64,000 nt of DNA. Origin: Macquaria australasica (lineage: Eukaryota > Chordata > Actinopteri > Centrarchiformes > Percichthyidae). The notes under the pieces are model-generated. The model was not told the origin of the DNA and did no database searches. It worked only from the letters and a program-made list of their open reading frames with translations. Of the stretch, positions 1-12,800 are shown piece after piece (the stretch's first letter is position 1; the number at the start of each line of letters is the position of its first letter). The position numbers and the translations under genes are program-made. The DNA lies in the NCBI GenBank assembly GCA_005408345.1, contig SEMN01000331.1, positions 311,492-375,491 on the forward strand. The letters are read 5' to 3'.

Positions 1-188
1 TGACTGGAACCTCTAGTAACCAGGAATTAAATGCACAAAAAAGCAACTGTTTAAGACAGTCAGTGTAGCTGCTGAGCGAGCCAGCACAAAGACAAGAAAA
101 CCAAAAAGAGAGGTGAGAGGAGAGGTAGGATAACTTGTAAACCACAGCCATAGAGGGAAAAACACCAAACAACACAGAATGTGCTTAC

Positions 189-408
189 CTCTCCTGGACC
201 TGCAAGCAAAATACACAAGAAGCAGGTCATCACGCTTTGGGCGCAGCCTCTTCTGTAACCCAACCATATTGCTGGATACATTGCCGAATATTCTTGATCT
301 CTTGCCTTCAAAGACAGGTGGGAGAGGGTGGAATTTACGCAAGCACAGTTGCAGGTGATCTGTGAAGCGCACAAGCATGCTCTGGCATGAGCTGTGAACT
401 ATTATCAT
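189..408 (-). other. Exon-like open stretch of unknown identity
   Basis: On the minus strand an open frame of about 70 codons (containing FEGKRSRIFGNVSSN and KRLRPKRDDLLLVYF) ends in a good donor, GAGAG|GTAAGC, at 189/188. The basic, ordered composition looks coding, but I do not recognise the family and see neither a start codon context nor a partner exon. It may be a transposon-gene exon or part of a gene beyond the left edge. Confidence 0.2.
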
Positions 409-728
409 GTTTGCAAAAACAACATTTTTTAAAGCTTTTAAAAAAATCTAAGAGTCTATTTTTTTCTGCAAAATGTCCTGAGCAATCAGTTATGGTGAGC
501 CATATATACATGTGGGAAAAATGAGAATGCAGAAGTGCTATGTACAGTATACTCTATCTGCAGGGCCGGACCTAACACATCCGGTGCCCTAGGCAAGCTT
601 CGTTGCAATGCGCCTGTTTTTTCAGGGGCATCCGTGGTGCACTGAGATGAAAAAAAAGAGGTAAAATCTCAACTTTTTCAGATGCAGCAAGCATTGTGAC
701 AAGAATTAACCAATCTGCTCCATAGCGC

Positions 729-1644
729 TTGCTTCACCTTTTCCGTCCAAGGACGTCACAACATCCACTTGAAAGGTCAGCCAAACTGCTGATGGAAGAG
801 CGGTTAATTATACTCATTCATGGATACCTGGAGCTTTACGACCTGTCAAGTTCTTACTATTTTGACATCAACATAAGGAACCACACCTGGACATATATCA
901 GCTCAGGACTTGGGATAACTGGTGAGCATGATAATATGCTGTTTTTACGTTACGAGATATAACGGTTGTGCTAGCTAGCTAATTTAGTTTATTCCAACGT
1001 TTGCACTACTGTTTTCTTGTTAGGCTAAACATTTACAGTATCTTGCAAATGTTGATGTTATGTCCTTTTCCATCATTAACAGTAACAACAATAAAAATGT
1101 AACATAATGTCCTGTCAGTCATTAACTGTATTGTTTACAACAATGTACATGTAGCTACATGCATAATTACCATTATCTCATCACTGCATCATATTTACAC
1201 AGAGGACGAGGCCGGAAAGAAATGGAAGTACTTGAAAGATAAATACATAAAGGAGAGAAAAGCGAATCTACTGAGGTAGATTATAAGAATTAAATTATCC
1301 ACAGGTCTAATTTCAGTCTATCCCTCAAGTTTTTAGGTTATTGACAATGGTAGATCAAATCACAAATATTTTGAACAGAACTGAGTTAATTTTGCCAACA
1401 CTTTGGCTTAGTTTCATGGAAAACTTGCGTACCTATTTATCTGGCAAGCACGTATAAGTTAGTTGCTATATAGAAAGTATTTTATGGGTAGCTGTAAGGT
1501 GATGATACTGTTTGGGCAATTAAAATACATTAAACTGTGTAAAATATATTTATCTAATACATAAGTATTCAACTGCTAAGCCCCATCTCAAGATTTATTT
1601 TTCTGCTAAAACAAACTTTGTCTTATCCTCATAGGAGAGCCAAG
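729..1644 (+). pseudogene. MADF-domain (Harbinger-associated type) gene remnant
   Basis: Three consistent exons are visible: up to 921 (donor G|GTGAGC), 1203-1275 (acceptor CACAG, donor AG|GTAGAT) and from 1635. Spliced, they read a complete MADF pattern: MEERLIILIHGYLELYDL, then WTYISSGLG, then KKWKYLKDKYIKERK. MADF/Myb-like DNA-binding proteins are the second protein of PIF/Harbinger transposons and also occur as host genes. The frame ends about 8 codons into exon 3 (RAKVRAS stop). Proline/serine-rich sequence after it (1655-1740, resuming at 1843) looks like decayed linker and is interrupted by a MITE. I see no transposase nearby, so this is most likely an orphaned pseudogene. Confidence 0.5.
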
Positions 1645-1736
1645 GTGAGAGCCTCATAACCCTCACCCTGGTTCCAGTGGACCCAGAACCCCAGGCAGCT
1701 GGCAGCTGCCAGCAAGCAGCCAGTCTGTGTCTCTTC

Positions 1737-1834
1737 CGGGGTGGGAAATTAACTTTTTGAAATGTGAATATCTACCAGCCACTTTCATATTTTAACAGCA
1801 TTTGGCTGGTGGCTGGTGCTAATTTCCCACCCTG
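1737..1834. mobile_element. 98-bp hAT-type MITE with 8-bp target duplication
   Basis: The ends are inverted copies of CAGGGTGGGAAATTA (left end with one change, CGGGG...). The flanks are direct copies of GTCTCTTC at 1729-1736 and 1835-1842, an 8-bp duplication as made by hAT transposases. The interior is non-coding. The element sits in the decayed MADF-gene sequence. Confidence 0.8.
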
Positions 1835-2222
1835 GTCTCTTCTGCCTGTCACCCCCCCGTCTCCACTGGACATGCCACCATGGGAAAGAGGAAGTTTGAC
1901 TATTCAAAACTGAATTATAGATATCTCTAAATGCCGTTTTGACTAGTCAGAATAGAGACAGAGCGCAACGCGTCATACTCTGAAAACCACGCCCACTGGA
2001 GGGGAAATCAATCGGCGCCACAATATGCAACCAAGGACTGAAACGTTAACAAAATGCCTGTAGATAGCTAAAAACATTAGATTTTAGCATGTCAAAGGAT
2101 TATTTTAGCACCCTATGTCTACCAGAGAGGACAAACTCAATAGATCTGATTTAGCCTCAATCCACTACACAAGTTGCATACTGTACATACATAATGCTTT
2201 AGCTTAATTTACAGCAATATAG

Positions 2223-2477
2223 TTAGCCTAAAACTGACATTTGGATATTTGACTGACCAGTGACAAAATTCTTGCTGCACATGTAGACATACTGAGTGTC
2301 AGGATCCCACAGTTGTCCCATTCTTCCTGCTGATGCCTCACGTCTTATTGCCTGTAGGCCTATCCACCTTTGTCTTCTTAATGGCTCAGTTTTTCGGTTT
2401 GGCAGCTTATAAAAACTTAGTTCTGAGTTCTTTACCCTGTTCGTAGTGCATCCCACCACACAGCAGCTTTTAGGCAT
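2223..2477 (-). pseudogene. THAP-domain reading frame lacking a zinc ligand
   Basis: From the ATG at 2477 the frame reads MPKSCCVVGC...SFYKLPNRK...RQRWIGL...YVYMCSKNFVTGQ, a recognisable THAP zinc finger (C2-CH) of a DNA-binding domain found in host factors and P-element/other transposases. The last ligand, normally Cys-x-x-His, is Cys-Ser-Lys-Asn (AAT for CAT), so the finger should not fold normally. The frame then stops after a few unrelated residues; a GTCAGT donor follows the domain, so a spliced continuation is possible but was not found. It lies about 770 bp upstream of mtmr7 on the other strand. Confidence 0.55.
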
Positions 2478-3040
2478 TTTCCTGTTTGCTAGCAGACGGA
2501 AGGCACCTTCACGCAATACAAAGTCAATGGAGAGCAATCAATTGTTTTCCGCTCGGGTGCGGGCGGGGCTTAATTGCGCTCTGTCAATGACATAGATATC
2601 TTGAGTAAAAATTCGGACCACAATGTATGTCACAATTTAATTAGGACTAGTAAAATGACATTGCTGATATCTGTAATGTTAATTCCGGAGTCACATTTAA
2701 CGGCTTGCCATATCAAAACGTTAACATTAAAACTCAAATTAGCTGACGCCTTGTTAGGTATAACGTAATCACCGACAAATAGTAGACGTTACATTAAACT
2801 ATAATTTTTGCCTACTGGAACTCGCGCATGCGTACGTCTAAACATCCATGGTCTGGAACTGCTGTGCATAGAACTGCGGGGGCTCTCCCGATCTGCAGGG
2901 CGATGTTTCCTGTGAATTTTATTATCATTAACGTGACAGTGGTGTAACTTTATGCAGTAACAGTTCTGTTAAGAGCGTCACTATCTATCGGAGACAGAGA
3001 CAGAGGGAGCTCGGGTACCGTTAACTACGGGCAGTGGTAG

Positions 3041-3243
3041 TATAAAATCCTTTCTCTTCGAGTTTAACCGAACAAACTCAAAATACAGAGGGACGGAAAT
3101 CATGGAAAATATTCCAGGGCAGATCCGGAACAGCAGCCACAGAGAACACAGCAAATGTGCTCACGTGAAACAGGGAATATAACTGCTGACGACAAACACC
3201 ACAAAACACGTACTCTTTATCGCCACCATTTTGGTTGTCAGTG
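3041..3243 (+). promoter_or_regulatory. Probable mtmr7 core promoter and 5' UTR
   Basis: A TATA-like TATAAAAT lies at 3041-3048, about 200 nt before the mtmr7 ATG at 3244, which would put a start site near 3070 and leave a 5' UTR of about 170 nt. The start codon context (G at -3, G at +4) is good. No upstream splice is needed to reach this ATG. The transcription start is inferred only; a TATA-less start is equally possible. Confidence 0.3.
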
Positions 3244-6200
3244 ATGGAGCACATCCGGACGCCCAAGGTAATAACACTCGGCACTTGAACACCAGTGACT
3301 TGTCTGTGTGGATCGTCCTTGTTTATTCTCTGCTGATGTGCCCATTCGTTTATGCTATCTGTTTCTTCAATGACACGCTACACCCTTCCCTTCTGTCTCT
3401 ATCGATCTCTCCATCTCATCTCTCTCTTCCTCCGTTACACGACACAGTGTTGATCAATATAGTCTGTTGTGGGGGAGCCTGCAGAAGACGTCCTTTTGAT
3501 CACGCTAAAATCATGCTAATAGTACATTTTGTGCTTAAAAAACCCTGTGTCCAGGCAGAGTAGCCCAGTTTATCTTCTGCTTATCAAATCCAATAGAAAC
3601 ATAAAATATGTGTCCGATAATCCCTGACATAGCTATAAATACACCTGGCCATGTGGCTGTTATGATGCTCATGTGCTCCTGCTGCCATAGACGTTCAATT
3701 ATTTTTTATTACTTATGGAATATGAATATGTAATATACTGGAGATATTCTGCCCTTAGACATCTGCCCAACCATGACGGAACATTATTCTGGTAACCACG
3801 GTTTTCCTCCTGTCTGCCAACCTGGCAAAGGCACACAGGCCACATATGGACCCCATCCTCCTCATTACCACATTGCTATGGTCTGACAGTGTTTATAAAG
3901 GATATAAATGAGTTAATAGGGCATGCAGAGTATGCAAAATCTGCAATGATGCATGCATTACAGTAGCAAATCTTCATAACTAGTTCTTACGTGCCAACAC
4001 TTGACAGAGGCATGTATATTTGTTGTTCCATGATACAAGCAGACATCCCATGCAAAACCAGTTACTGAATGACCTTGAGTTTTAGATTTAGACTTTAATT
4101 TGAGCTCAGTGAACATCTTATTACAGTAATAATCTGTGTTGTGTTTATGTGTGTGTCTTGGTGAGTGAAGAGACATGCCATGTTATTATGTTGTAATATG
4201 TTATTATGCAGATCAAACATGATAAATTTGTTTGATCTGCGTAATTTTCCATCTCGGATATTTTGCGTTTGTGCATCTGGTAGGTGGAAAATGTGCGGCT
4301 CCTGGACCGGTCGTCAGGACAGAGAAAGGCCAGCATTGGGACTCTCTACCTCTCTGCCACACACACCATCTTTGTAGAGAACAACCCTGAGACACGCAAG
4401 GAGACATGGGTAAGCTGGAAGCAGGACACTACACCAGTGAGCTATGAGCACTGCCTTTAACACTTGATCCATGTCACAGTCAAGGAGGATACATTTAATT
4501 AATAGTACTGATAATATGAACACTGTATTTCTCTTTATTTTTTGTCACAAAACTTCCTGCTTGAGATCTCAGATAGATTAATCTAAACTGAATCCTGGCT
4601 TTCTTCCTTACTTTGCTGACTCATACCCCAGTCTTACTCTGGATTGGCTGTTCCTATGCAACTGAATAACCTGCTTTTAAATATTCCTCCATCCATATAT
4701 CCACCAAGAAACAGAATCAGCCTATTTCTAGATATAGTGGTGAATTTTACTATACAGAACAGAAAAAAATACATTTTTACCCTTTAAATGTGCAACAACA
4801 GCAGCCTCAACTGAGGACGTAAAGCAGAGACGGTAGACAAATACTGCTGCTCCATCTATAGTGAATGGGGAAACTGATTTAGTGTAGACACACTGAGGCT
4901 GAATTGAATGAGGATAGTTCTTTAGACAACATCCTAAAGACATGCAGACAGATTTGTAACTGCAAGTGAATGGCAACATGAAGACATATTTGATCTGAAG
5001 CATTTGTTTGACAGTTAAACCCGCTCGAGAGTGACACTCATTTCGTCATACTTCGCATTAGTTACAGAAATATATAAAAATTGTTTCTCCAAGCAAGATG
5101 GCAAAAATACTTGTTTCAGTTATGTAAATAACAGCTGAATGAAATGATATACCAGATGAAGATAAGTTGATCTCTTTTAATCCTTTGACTTATCAAGAAA
5201 GGCTGGATAAAGAATGCAGTGTAGCTGTAGGCAACATCGAGCAGTGTTCAAAAGGTTACGTGGAGGTTACTGCTAAAGATGTTCCAATTCAAATTCAGTA
5301 ATTCTGTTTATTACTTAAATAGAAAGTTATCTTCAACATGAGATCATCATTCTTGAAAAAAATCGGCTAAAGTACGTTAAGTAAATCCAATACAAAAGGA
5401 GAAACACATAAAAGTTAAAGCAGATGAAGAAATAAAATAATCACACAGACACACACTGGCCTCAGCGGTAGCCTTTGGCCTTGCAGCTACAACATATTCT
5501 ACAGCGCCTCCTCTTCTGTATTATTAAGTGTAGAATTGTCATGATGACAGGGCTCTGGGAAGTTGGCCATTTTTTAGCTTCAGTATGGTTTGAATCAAGC
5601 AGAGTGAAATCTTCATCTAGTATGTTCAAATTTTTAATGAAACATTTCTGAGCCTTTTGAAAGAGCTGGTATTACCTCATCACTGTTAGGATTGTGTGAG
5701 TGCTGAGTTTCCAGAAACAGGAAGGAAAGATGCCACCCTTCCCCCTTTCAAATATCGTGCAGCAGGTGATGGAGGATACTGCCCTGTCCCGCTGGACCTG
5801 ACTAGATACAACACGCATCCAGGGGTGTCAGATTTCACCCAAAAGGCACCGACTGTGTCTACTGGATTGGCAGGAACGAAGAAGACGATTCCAATTAGCT
5901 TGTGTAAAAAAAAAAGGCTGGTAAAGCATCTGTCTACTTCTCTTTCTTCTTTTTCCTCTTTTTCTTCTTCAACGCACGGCATTAACTTCCTGTGAGAAAA
6001 GCCCAGGAGCTTCCCCATAAACTGATGCTGACATTCCTTCCTGAATATTTTAGATCACAAGACAGATTACAGAAAAATGTGACACGTGTTGATGCTAGTT
6101 TTTTTTTATAGTGCTGATTGATATCACAGACTTGTGTACTTACAGCTAAAGACCTAATTAGTTATTCACAAAAGGACCTTATAGAGAAAATGGAGCAGAT

Positions 6201-9200
6201 AGGACCTTATAGAGAAATAGAGAAATAGGACAGATATGTGTGTCTGTGTGTGTTTCAGGTGTTGCACAGCGTGGTGAGCAGTGTGGAGAGGCCGCCCACC
6301 ATCCCTGCAGGAAGTCAGCTGATCCTGCGTTGTAAGGACTTCCGGGTCTTCCAGATCCTCATTCCGCAGGAGAGAGAGTGTTTGGATGTCCACACCTCAT
6401 TGGTCAGATTGTCACGACCAGGTGTGTGTGTATTTATTTGTGTAAGTGGTTAAATGTCTGTCAGACTGCTTTCATGCACACAAACACTTTGTGTTGCTTT
6501 TACAGTATGTTAAGCACATATAAAATACTGATTTAAAATTATTTTTGGGTCCTCTCCTGTCCTCTCTCAGAGAAGTACAGTGAGCTGTACTGCCTGTCTT
6601 TTAATCCCAATGTGAACAAAGAGGAGAGAGAAGAGTCGTGGAACTTCATAGACCTCATGGCTGACTACAAGAGGATGGGAGTTCCTAATAACTTGTGGGT
6701 TGCTACAGCGGCCAACAACGAATACAGGGTCAGTCTAATTGTGACATGTGTTTAAGGTGTAGAAATAAAATAAATAGGACAACCAGTCAGTTAGGGAGTT
6801 TAAATTATTTTTAAGAGATAAGGGATAACTTTATGCTGGATGATGGTGGTAGAGATAAAGCTACTTCTTGCATAAAACATGATGGAGTTTGAAGTGAAGT
6901 TCTACCTCTAGTAAAGCCATTATTCTAATATACTTTATGGTCTGTAGCTGTCTGCTTATTTCTCTTGTTAAGTGTGCAGTGAATGTGCTTATCAACAGCT
7001 ACCTCCTCTAACATGTGGAGCATACAGCAGCCCTCTCAAAGTGAGACCATAGAGTCAACTTCTTAACTCACATTTTTACTATATATCATTATATTCATGA
7101 TGCTGGTAGACTGAATATAGGGTGCATATTAACAGCCCATGCAGTTTTTTAATAATTACTTAAATATTTGATTAGGGACTCTTAAGTATGAGCCTACCGC
7201 CAGAAACTGGCTAACTTAGTTTAGCCCAAAGACTGTTCTGGTCCTGGCCAAGAAATAGTCCAGCATATAACCCTTTGTAAATCTACAACATGTTAATTAC
7301 TGACCTTTAGATGTGCTGGTAGGCACCTTTGGACATCTTATCTGTTTCCAGTCTTTGTGCTAAGCTAACTGGCTGCTGGTGGTAGCTTAATATTTAGCCT
7401 AGAGACATGAGAATGGTATTGACCTTCTCACCTAACTTTCAGCAAGAAAGCCAATAATCATATTTCCCAAAATGTCGAACATTTCCTTAAAAGTGTTTTC
7501 ATTGCAACCACACATTATAACAGGTGGTTCCACCATCAGTTTCTCCTCTCTGCTTCACTTACACACAGAGGTAAACAGAGAGGAGAGGCTCATGATAATG
7601 TACATGGCTGCACATCCCTGTTTTTTGCCATAAGTGGACTCTATTAAAATAACGTAGAGCACTTTAAAACCAAGTCTGAAATGCCTTCAATCGGTGTAGG
7701 AAATTAAAAAAAAATATTTCAGGGGCAACTTTTGCCCCCACAGTCTATAACAATGGGGCATTTTCAAAATTTTGGCAGCAAAAATAGTAATTAGTGCATA
7801 AAGTTGCTGTTTTTAATGTGAAATGAGCCCAAATTAAAATGCATAACATTACAGTAATCACCAGCTTGTGCATGAGTAAATAAAAAGCACAGCATACTAT
7901 TACTGTTCCAAAGAGAAGTGTGCAATCATGTGGAATAAGTACATAATTTAAAAAACACAATTACAACAGCACTGATACTATTTCTAATAAATATAGTGGA
8001 TGGGGAGATTTCATTCATTAATATCGTTTATAATAGATTATCAGCATGTTTTCGTACCAGATTTGGTCGTGGCGGGCGGAGAAAATAGAACAGACAGCAA
8101 AACTTCGCAGAGTGCAAGCCGGCCGCGGAGCTCGGTGCCTCCAGCGGTGTTTGTGCGAGTGTGTGTTAGAGACGGAAATTAAATTAATTGAATGAAAATA
8201 AAATAGGATATTGGGCTAAACTGGTAAATATCTTCTTTTTTTCTCGAAATCTTGGGGGCAATTTTTGCCCCTTGATCGCGTTTTTTAGGGGCAAATCTAA
8301 GATTTCTTGGGGCATTTTTGCCCTTTGCCCCTGCTAATTTCTGACGCTGCCTTCAATAGTCAAGCTTATCAAGAATATATGTATGTACATAACACCACAG
8401 TACTATGATGCATTTCATTACTCCAAAAAATGCAAAATAAATGGTGCTGGTAATTGTAGTAATGGTATTGGGGAAAAAACATTAAGCAGCAGAGTGACCA
8501 TTCTAAGAATGTATAATAATGAGTTTATTAATGAATAAGGTAGGAAATATTCTGTATTTTGTTATTGTCAACAAATTCCATGAAAATACCGCAATCAACA
8601 ATGAACATAGTACAATACGAGTTTCATCAACTGTGAACTATTGTGTATCTAACTTGGGGTCACTGATGTTAAAATATGTGTGTGTCGTATCCCAGGTGTG
8701 TGATACGTACCCATCAGAGCTGTTTGTTCCAAAGTCAGCCACACCTGCCATCATCGTGGGCAGCTCAAGGTTCAGGAGTCGAGGACGATTTCCTGCTTTG
8801 TCCTACTTCCACCAGGACACACTGGTCAGTGTGACGCACAAGCACATACACAGAGGAAGAATTATGTGAATTTATGTTTTGGAAGATTGGACTGTTAACT
8901 TACACTTTAAGTAAGAGTTGAGTAGGCAACACAATTATCTACATCATCAAAATCATATGTTGGAAATGACGAATAAGTGAGAGTTTTTTTTGAAGTTTTT
9001 TTTTTACATTTTACCTTTTTCTACTCATGCAGAGAGAATCTTGACAAGATCTGTACTAATAAAATGTGTAATGTGATAGTGATGGTCCATTGTTATACAG
9101 GCAGCAGTGTGCCGGTGTAGTCAGCCACTGTCAGGCTTCAGTGGACGCTGTCAGGAGGATGAGATGATGCTGCTGACTGTGATGAAGTCCAACCCTGGCA

Positions 9201-9235
9201 GTGACTACATCTATGTGGTGGACACCAGGCCCAAG

Positions 9236-9284
<49 letters not shown>

Positions 9285-9375
9285 CCTCACTCACACATCC
9301 AAGTATAGCCACAGTAAATAATACAAATATACAATGAGCTATAATGTTCTCATATACAATGTTCTGTGTGTGTGT

Positions 9376-9434
<59 letters not shown>

Positions 9435-9761
9435 TGTCCAGCTGAACGCCATGGCAAATCGAGCAGCAGGGAAAGGCTATGAGAACGAGGACCACTACAC
9501 CAACATCAAGTTGCAGTTCATTGGCATTGAAAACATTCATGTAATGAGGAACAGCCAGCAGAAAATCATCGAGGGTAAGAAGAAGTGTGTGTGTGTTGAG
9601 CAAATTATATGAAGATGCAGCGGGAACAGCGAAACAGCTGATTGAAGAGGAGGAAATATTCAAGTTATCACACAGAGCTGCTATCAGTAAATACACAGAC
9701 TTCATCTGATAGCATCTTTTCCTATTTTCCTGTGTGCGTGCATGCGTGTGTTTGTTTGTAA

Positions 9762-9810
<49 letters not shown>

Positions 9811-12800
9811 CAGTTGGCGAGATGAGATCTCCGTCCATGACTGACTTCCTGTGGGGTCTGGAGAACTCTGGTTGGCTCAAACACATTAAAGCCATACTTG
9901 ATGCTGGGGTCTTCATAGCCAGGGTGTGTACACAGACACACACACACTCTCCCACAGCAACCACAAGTATTTTAAGCACTGAAACGGTCTGATTGGGTTA
10001 TAATAATATAATTTGTGTAAACTCGTCAATTTGTGTAGACTCGTAAAACTCAGGTGTCAATACAACAAAGACAATTGGTGACCAACTATATGTCTCATTT
10101 TTATCAGTATTATGGAGATGGATACAATGGTTAAATTGTCTTGATGCGGCATGCATTCCAAAATGGATTTTCAGGAAACTGAAAGATGGAAAAAAAGAAA
10201 AATCAGGTGTTTAAATGGCAGGTTGAGACAACTGGAAATGCATTCTGTATTGTGTAAACCAGAGATGCTTTTCAGTGTTTGCTGTCAGTGTACTACAGCT
10301 ACACAGTAAAGATACACAACAAAGACTGTTGTAAATGCCAGGTGAAAAGCCAATAAAGGTGAGACATATTGCATGTTCATGTTAACACATTGGCATTATA
10401 CTACTGTCTTAATTATAAGACAGTAGTATAATTGAGACAGTAGTATAATTTCAAACAAATGATACCATCACTGATACCATCACTGAGAGGACGATCAGCC
10501 TCTGCTGGCTTCCAACGGTTTCATTATCATTTAATTTTGTTTCCCAGAGCAAGCTGATATTCTCAAATTGCTTGTTTTGTCCGAAACCCAAAGATATTCA
10601 GTTTGCATTATATAAAAAGCAGCTAAGAAGCTGGAACCAGAAAATGTTTGACATTTTTACTTTATAAATCACTTAAATGTACTGTATGTAACGTTTTACA
10701 TGTATTAATCACTTTATCCTGCCTGTGTGAACGGACTGTAATGCAACTTAAAAAATGAGACCTTTCCCGTCTTTCTTGGTTGCCTATAGCAGCCTGTGGA
10801 CTGATTTCTATGTAGAGGACTCTGAATTTTGTGACCTTATGCACGCTGCCGAGTGCCTGACCTCTCTTCAGCTACAGGTCAGAGTTCAGCTCCCCAACAG
10901 CCGCAATAAAAACAAAAGAAGAAGAAACTCCTCACAGTAGCTAACGTTAGCTTAGAAATTGAGTCCGCTAACGTCAACAAACAACCAGGTAAGCTAACAT
11001 TACTGCAAAGCATGTGAAATATATTGTGATTTTAGCTAACTTGAAATTATTTGTTAACATGGCATGAGTGTGTAAGACCTTGTAATACATCCATGTAACA
11101 CGGACGAACTGCTAGCTAGCTAACATAGCTAAATACTGTAAAGAGTTGATAATGTCAGCTCATTCATCCAGCTTGCTTGCTCGCTAACGTTATCTCTATC
11201 AAAATAACATCCTATCTGATTATGATTCATAGAGGAGTCAGGCCTACAAATCATGCCCTGTAATGTCAAGATGCATTTTATCTCCAATACTGTAGACATG
11301 TTTGTTACCCCTCATGTTCAATCTCCTATTCTGTGGATTATATGCCACTGTAAAGTCATTTCATTTCATTGGATATCATCAGCCTGATTTTTTGACTATA
11401 CATTTCTGCTGATGTATACCCATGTAATGAATTTACCTACTGGTTGACTTGTCAGTTGTGTAGGTTCTAATTCTTGCTTTTTTCTCTCTCCATAAAAGGA
11501 CATGACCTCAGCTACATGAACAATGACAACAATGGGATCAAGAAAAGAAGAAAGTCCTGAGAGTGTGGTTTACAGTACCATAGTTTGTTCATTATAAACA
11601 CCAATTGAAAAACTTGTAAAAAGAAAACAAATTCATATATGACATTGTACTTTTCTAAAATAAATGAGCTTGTATAAAAAATAAAATGTAGTTTTTCTTT
11701 GAGGTAATGAACTCATGCAGGGACACTGACCACCGTTTTTAATTTCACCTAAATAGTGCTTCCTTGTTGCCAACATAGTGGCTAAAGGGGTCAGGGTATT
11801 TGTCTGTAATCCACCACCCGGTTCCTGGTTCCCAGACGTCTCAGATGATGTCCAGAAAAACCCCTGGCAGACGGGTGACCACCATCTGCAGGACATCATC
11901 CCTCTCCTCTTGTGTCAATTGTTGCAATTCTGGAAATTGAGCAAGAACATCTGTTTAGAATGGCTAAATTCACATGTCAAGTGGGTGTGTACTTTTTACT
12001 TTTTTATTTATATGTTGTTTTACCAAAGATCTGACTGACGAACCTGCATCTCTGCTGTCCTGGCAGCAGTCAGCTGAGCAACCTGGAGTCTGTCCTCTTC
12101 AGTGACAGAACCAGCTCTTGCTCCTTCTCTCCCCCTACCCCTGCCCTGCACTCCATCTGCACCTCTGTCTTGACCCCTTGCTCTCTCACTGCACCTCTGT
12201 CTCGCCCCCTCCCACTTCCCCCTCTAGCCTCACTGTCACTGCTTTCTTCCAGTAGAGCTGCATAATCTTCAGAACTTGAAACCTGAAATGAAAGAAAATG
12301 AACATTTATAAAATGGTTAGTTTTATTGTGATGCCTTCCACATTTCAGGAATGCTGATTGATAGTAACAGTGAAATACACAATGGTAAGATGTAATGATA
12401 AAGCAAGGTAAACTACAATGAACGAACAAATTAATGAATACATAGGTTATGTTGCCAAAAACATCTGTTCTTTATGTGCATTATCTCCAGTCTAATGTTA
12501 GTCATCCCACTCCTATCATGTTTATAACTGACGTTAGTTTAGCATCGTTGTCTAAACCCACTGCCAGACCCCTTCAGTACAGTAACTTTAGTTGACAATA
12601 AAAAAGTCTCATCTATTATGCATTAACATTAGCGCATCGACTCAGCTATCACGTCAATAATGAACGTCTAGTTCACTAACTGTTATCATCCAGCAAATTT
12701 AGCTATGTTGACATTGCTGAGCCTCAGTGAAAGCTGGACAAATGGTGATTGATAAAGCTGGCTAGCTAACGTTAGCTAACGCTGAAGTGTCATATAAATG

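Noticed and set aside
9211..9705. 164-codon minus-strand open frame
   Set aside because: Most of it is translated CA/TG microsatellite (poly HT/CV), antisense to mtmr7 exons 6-7.
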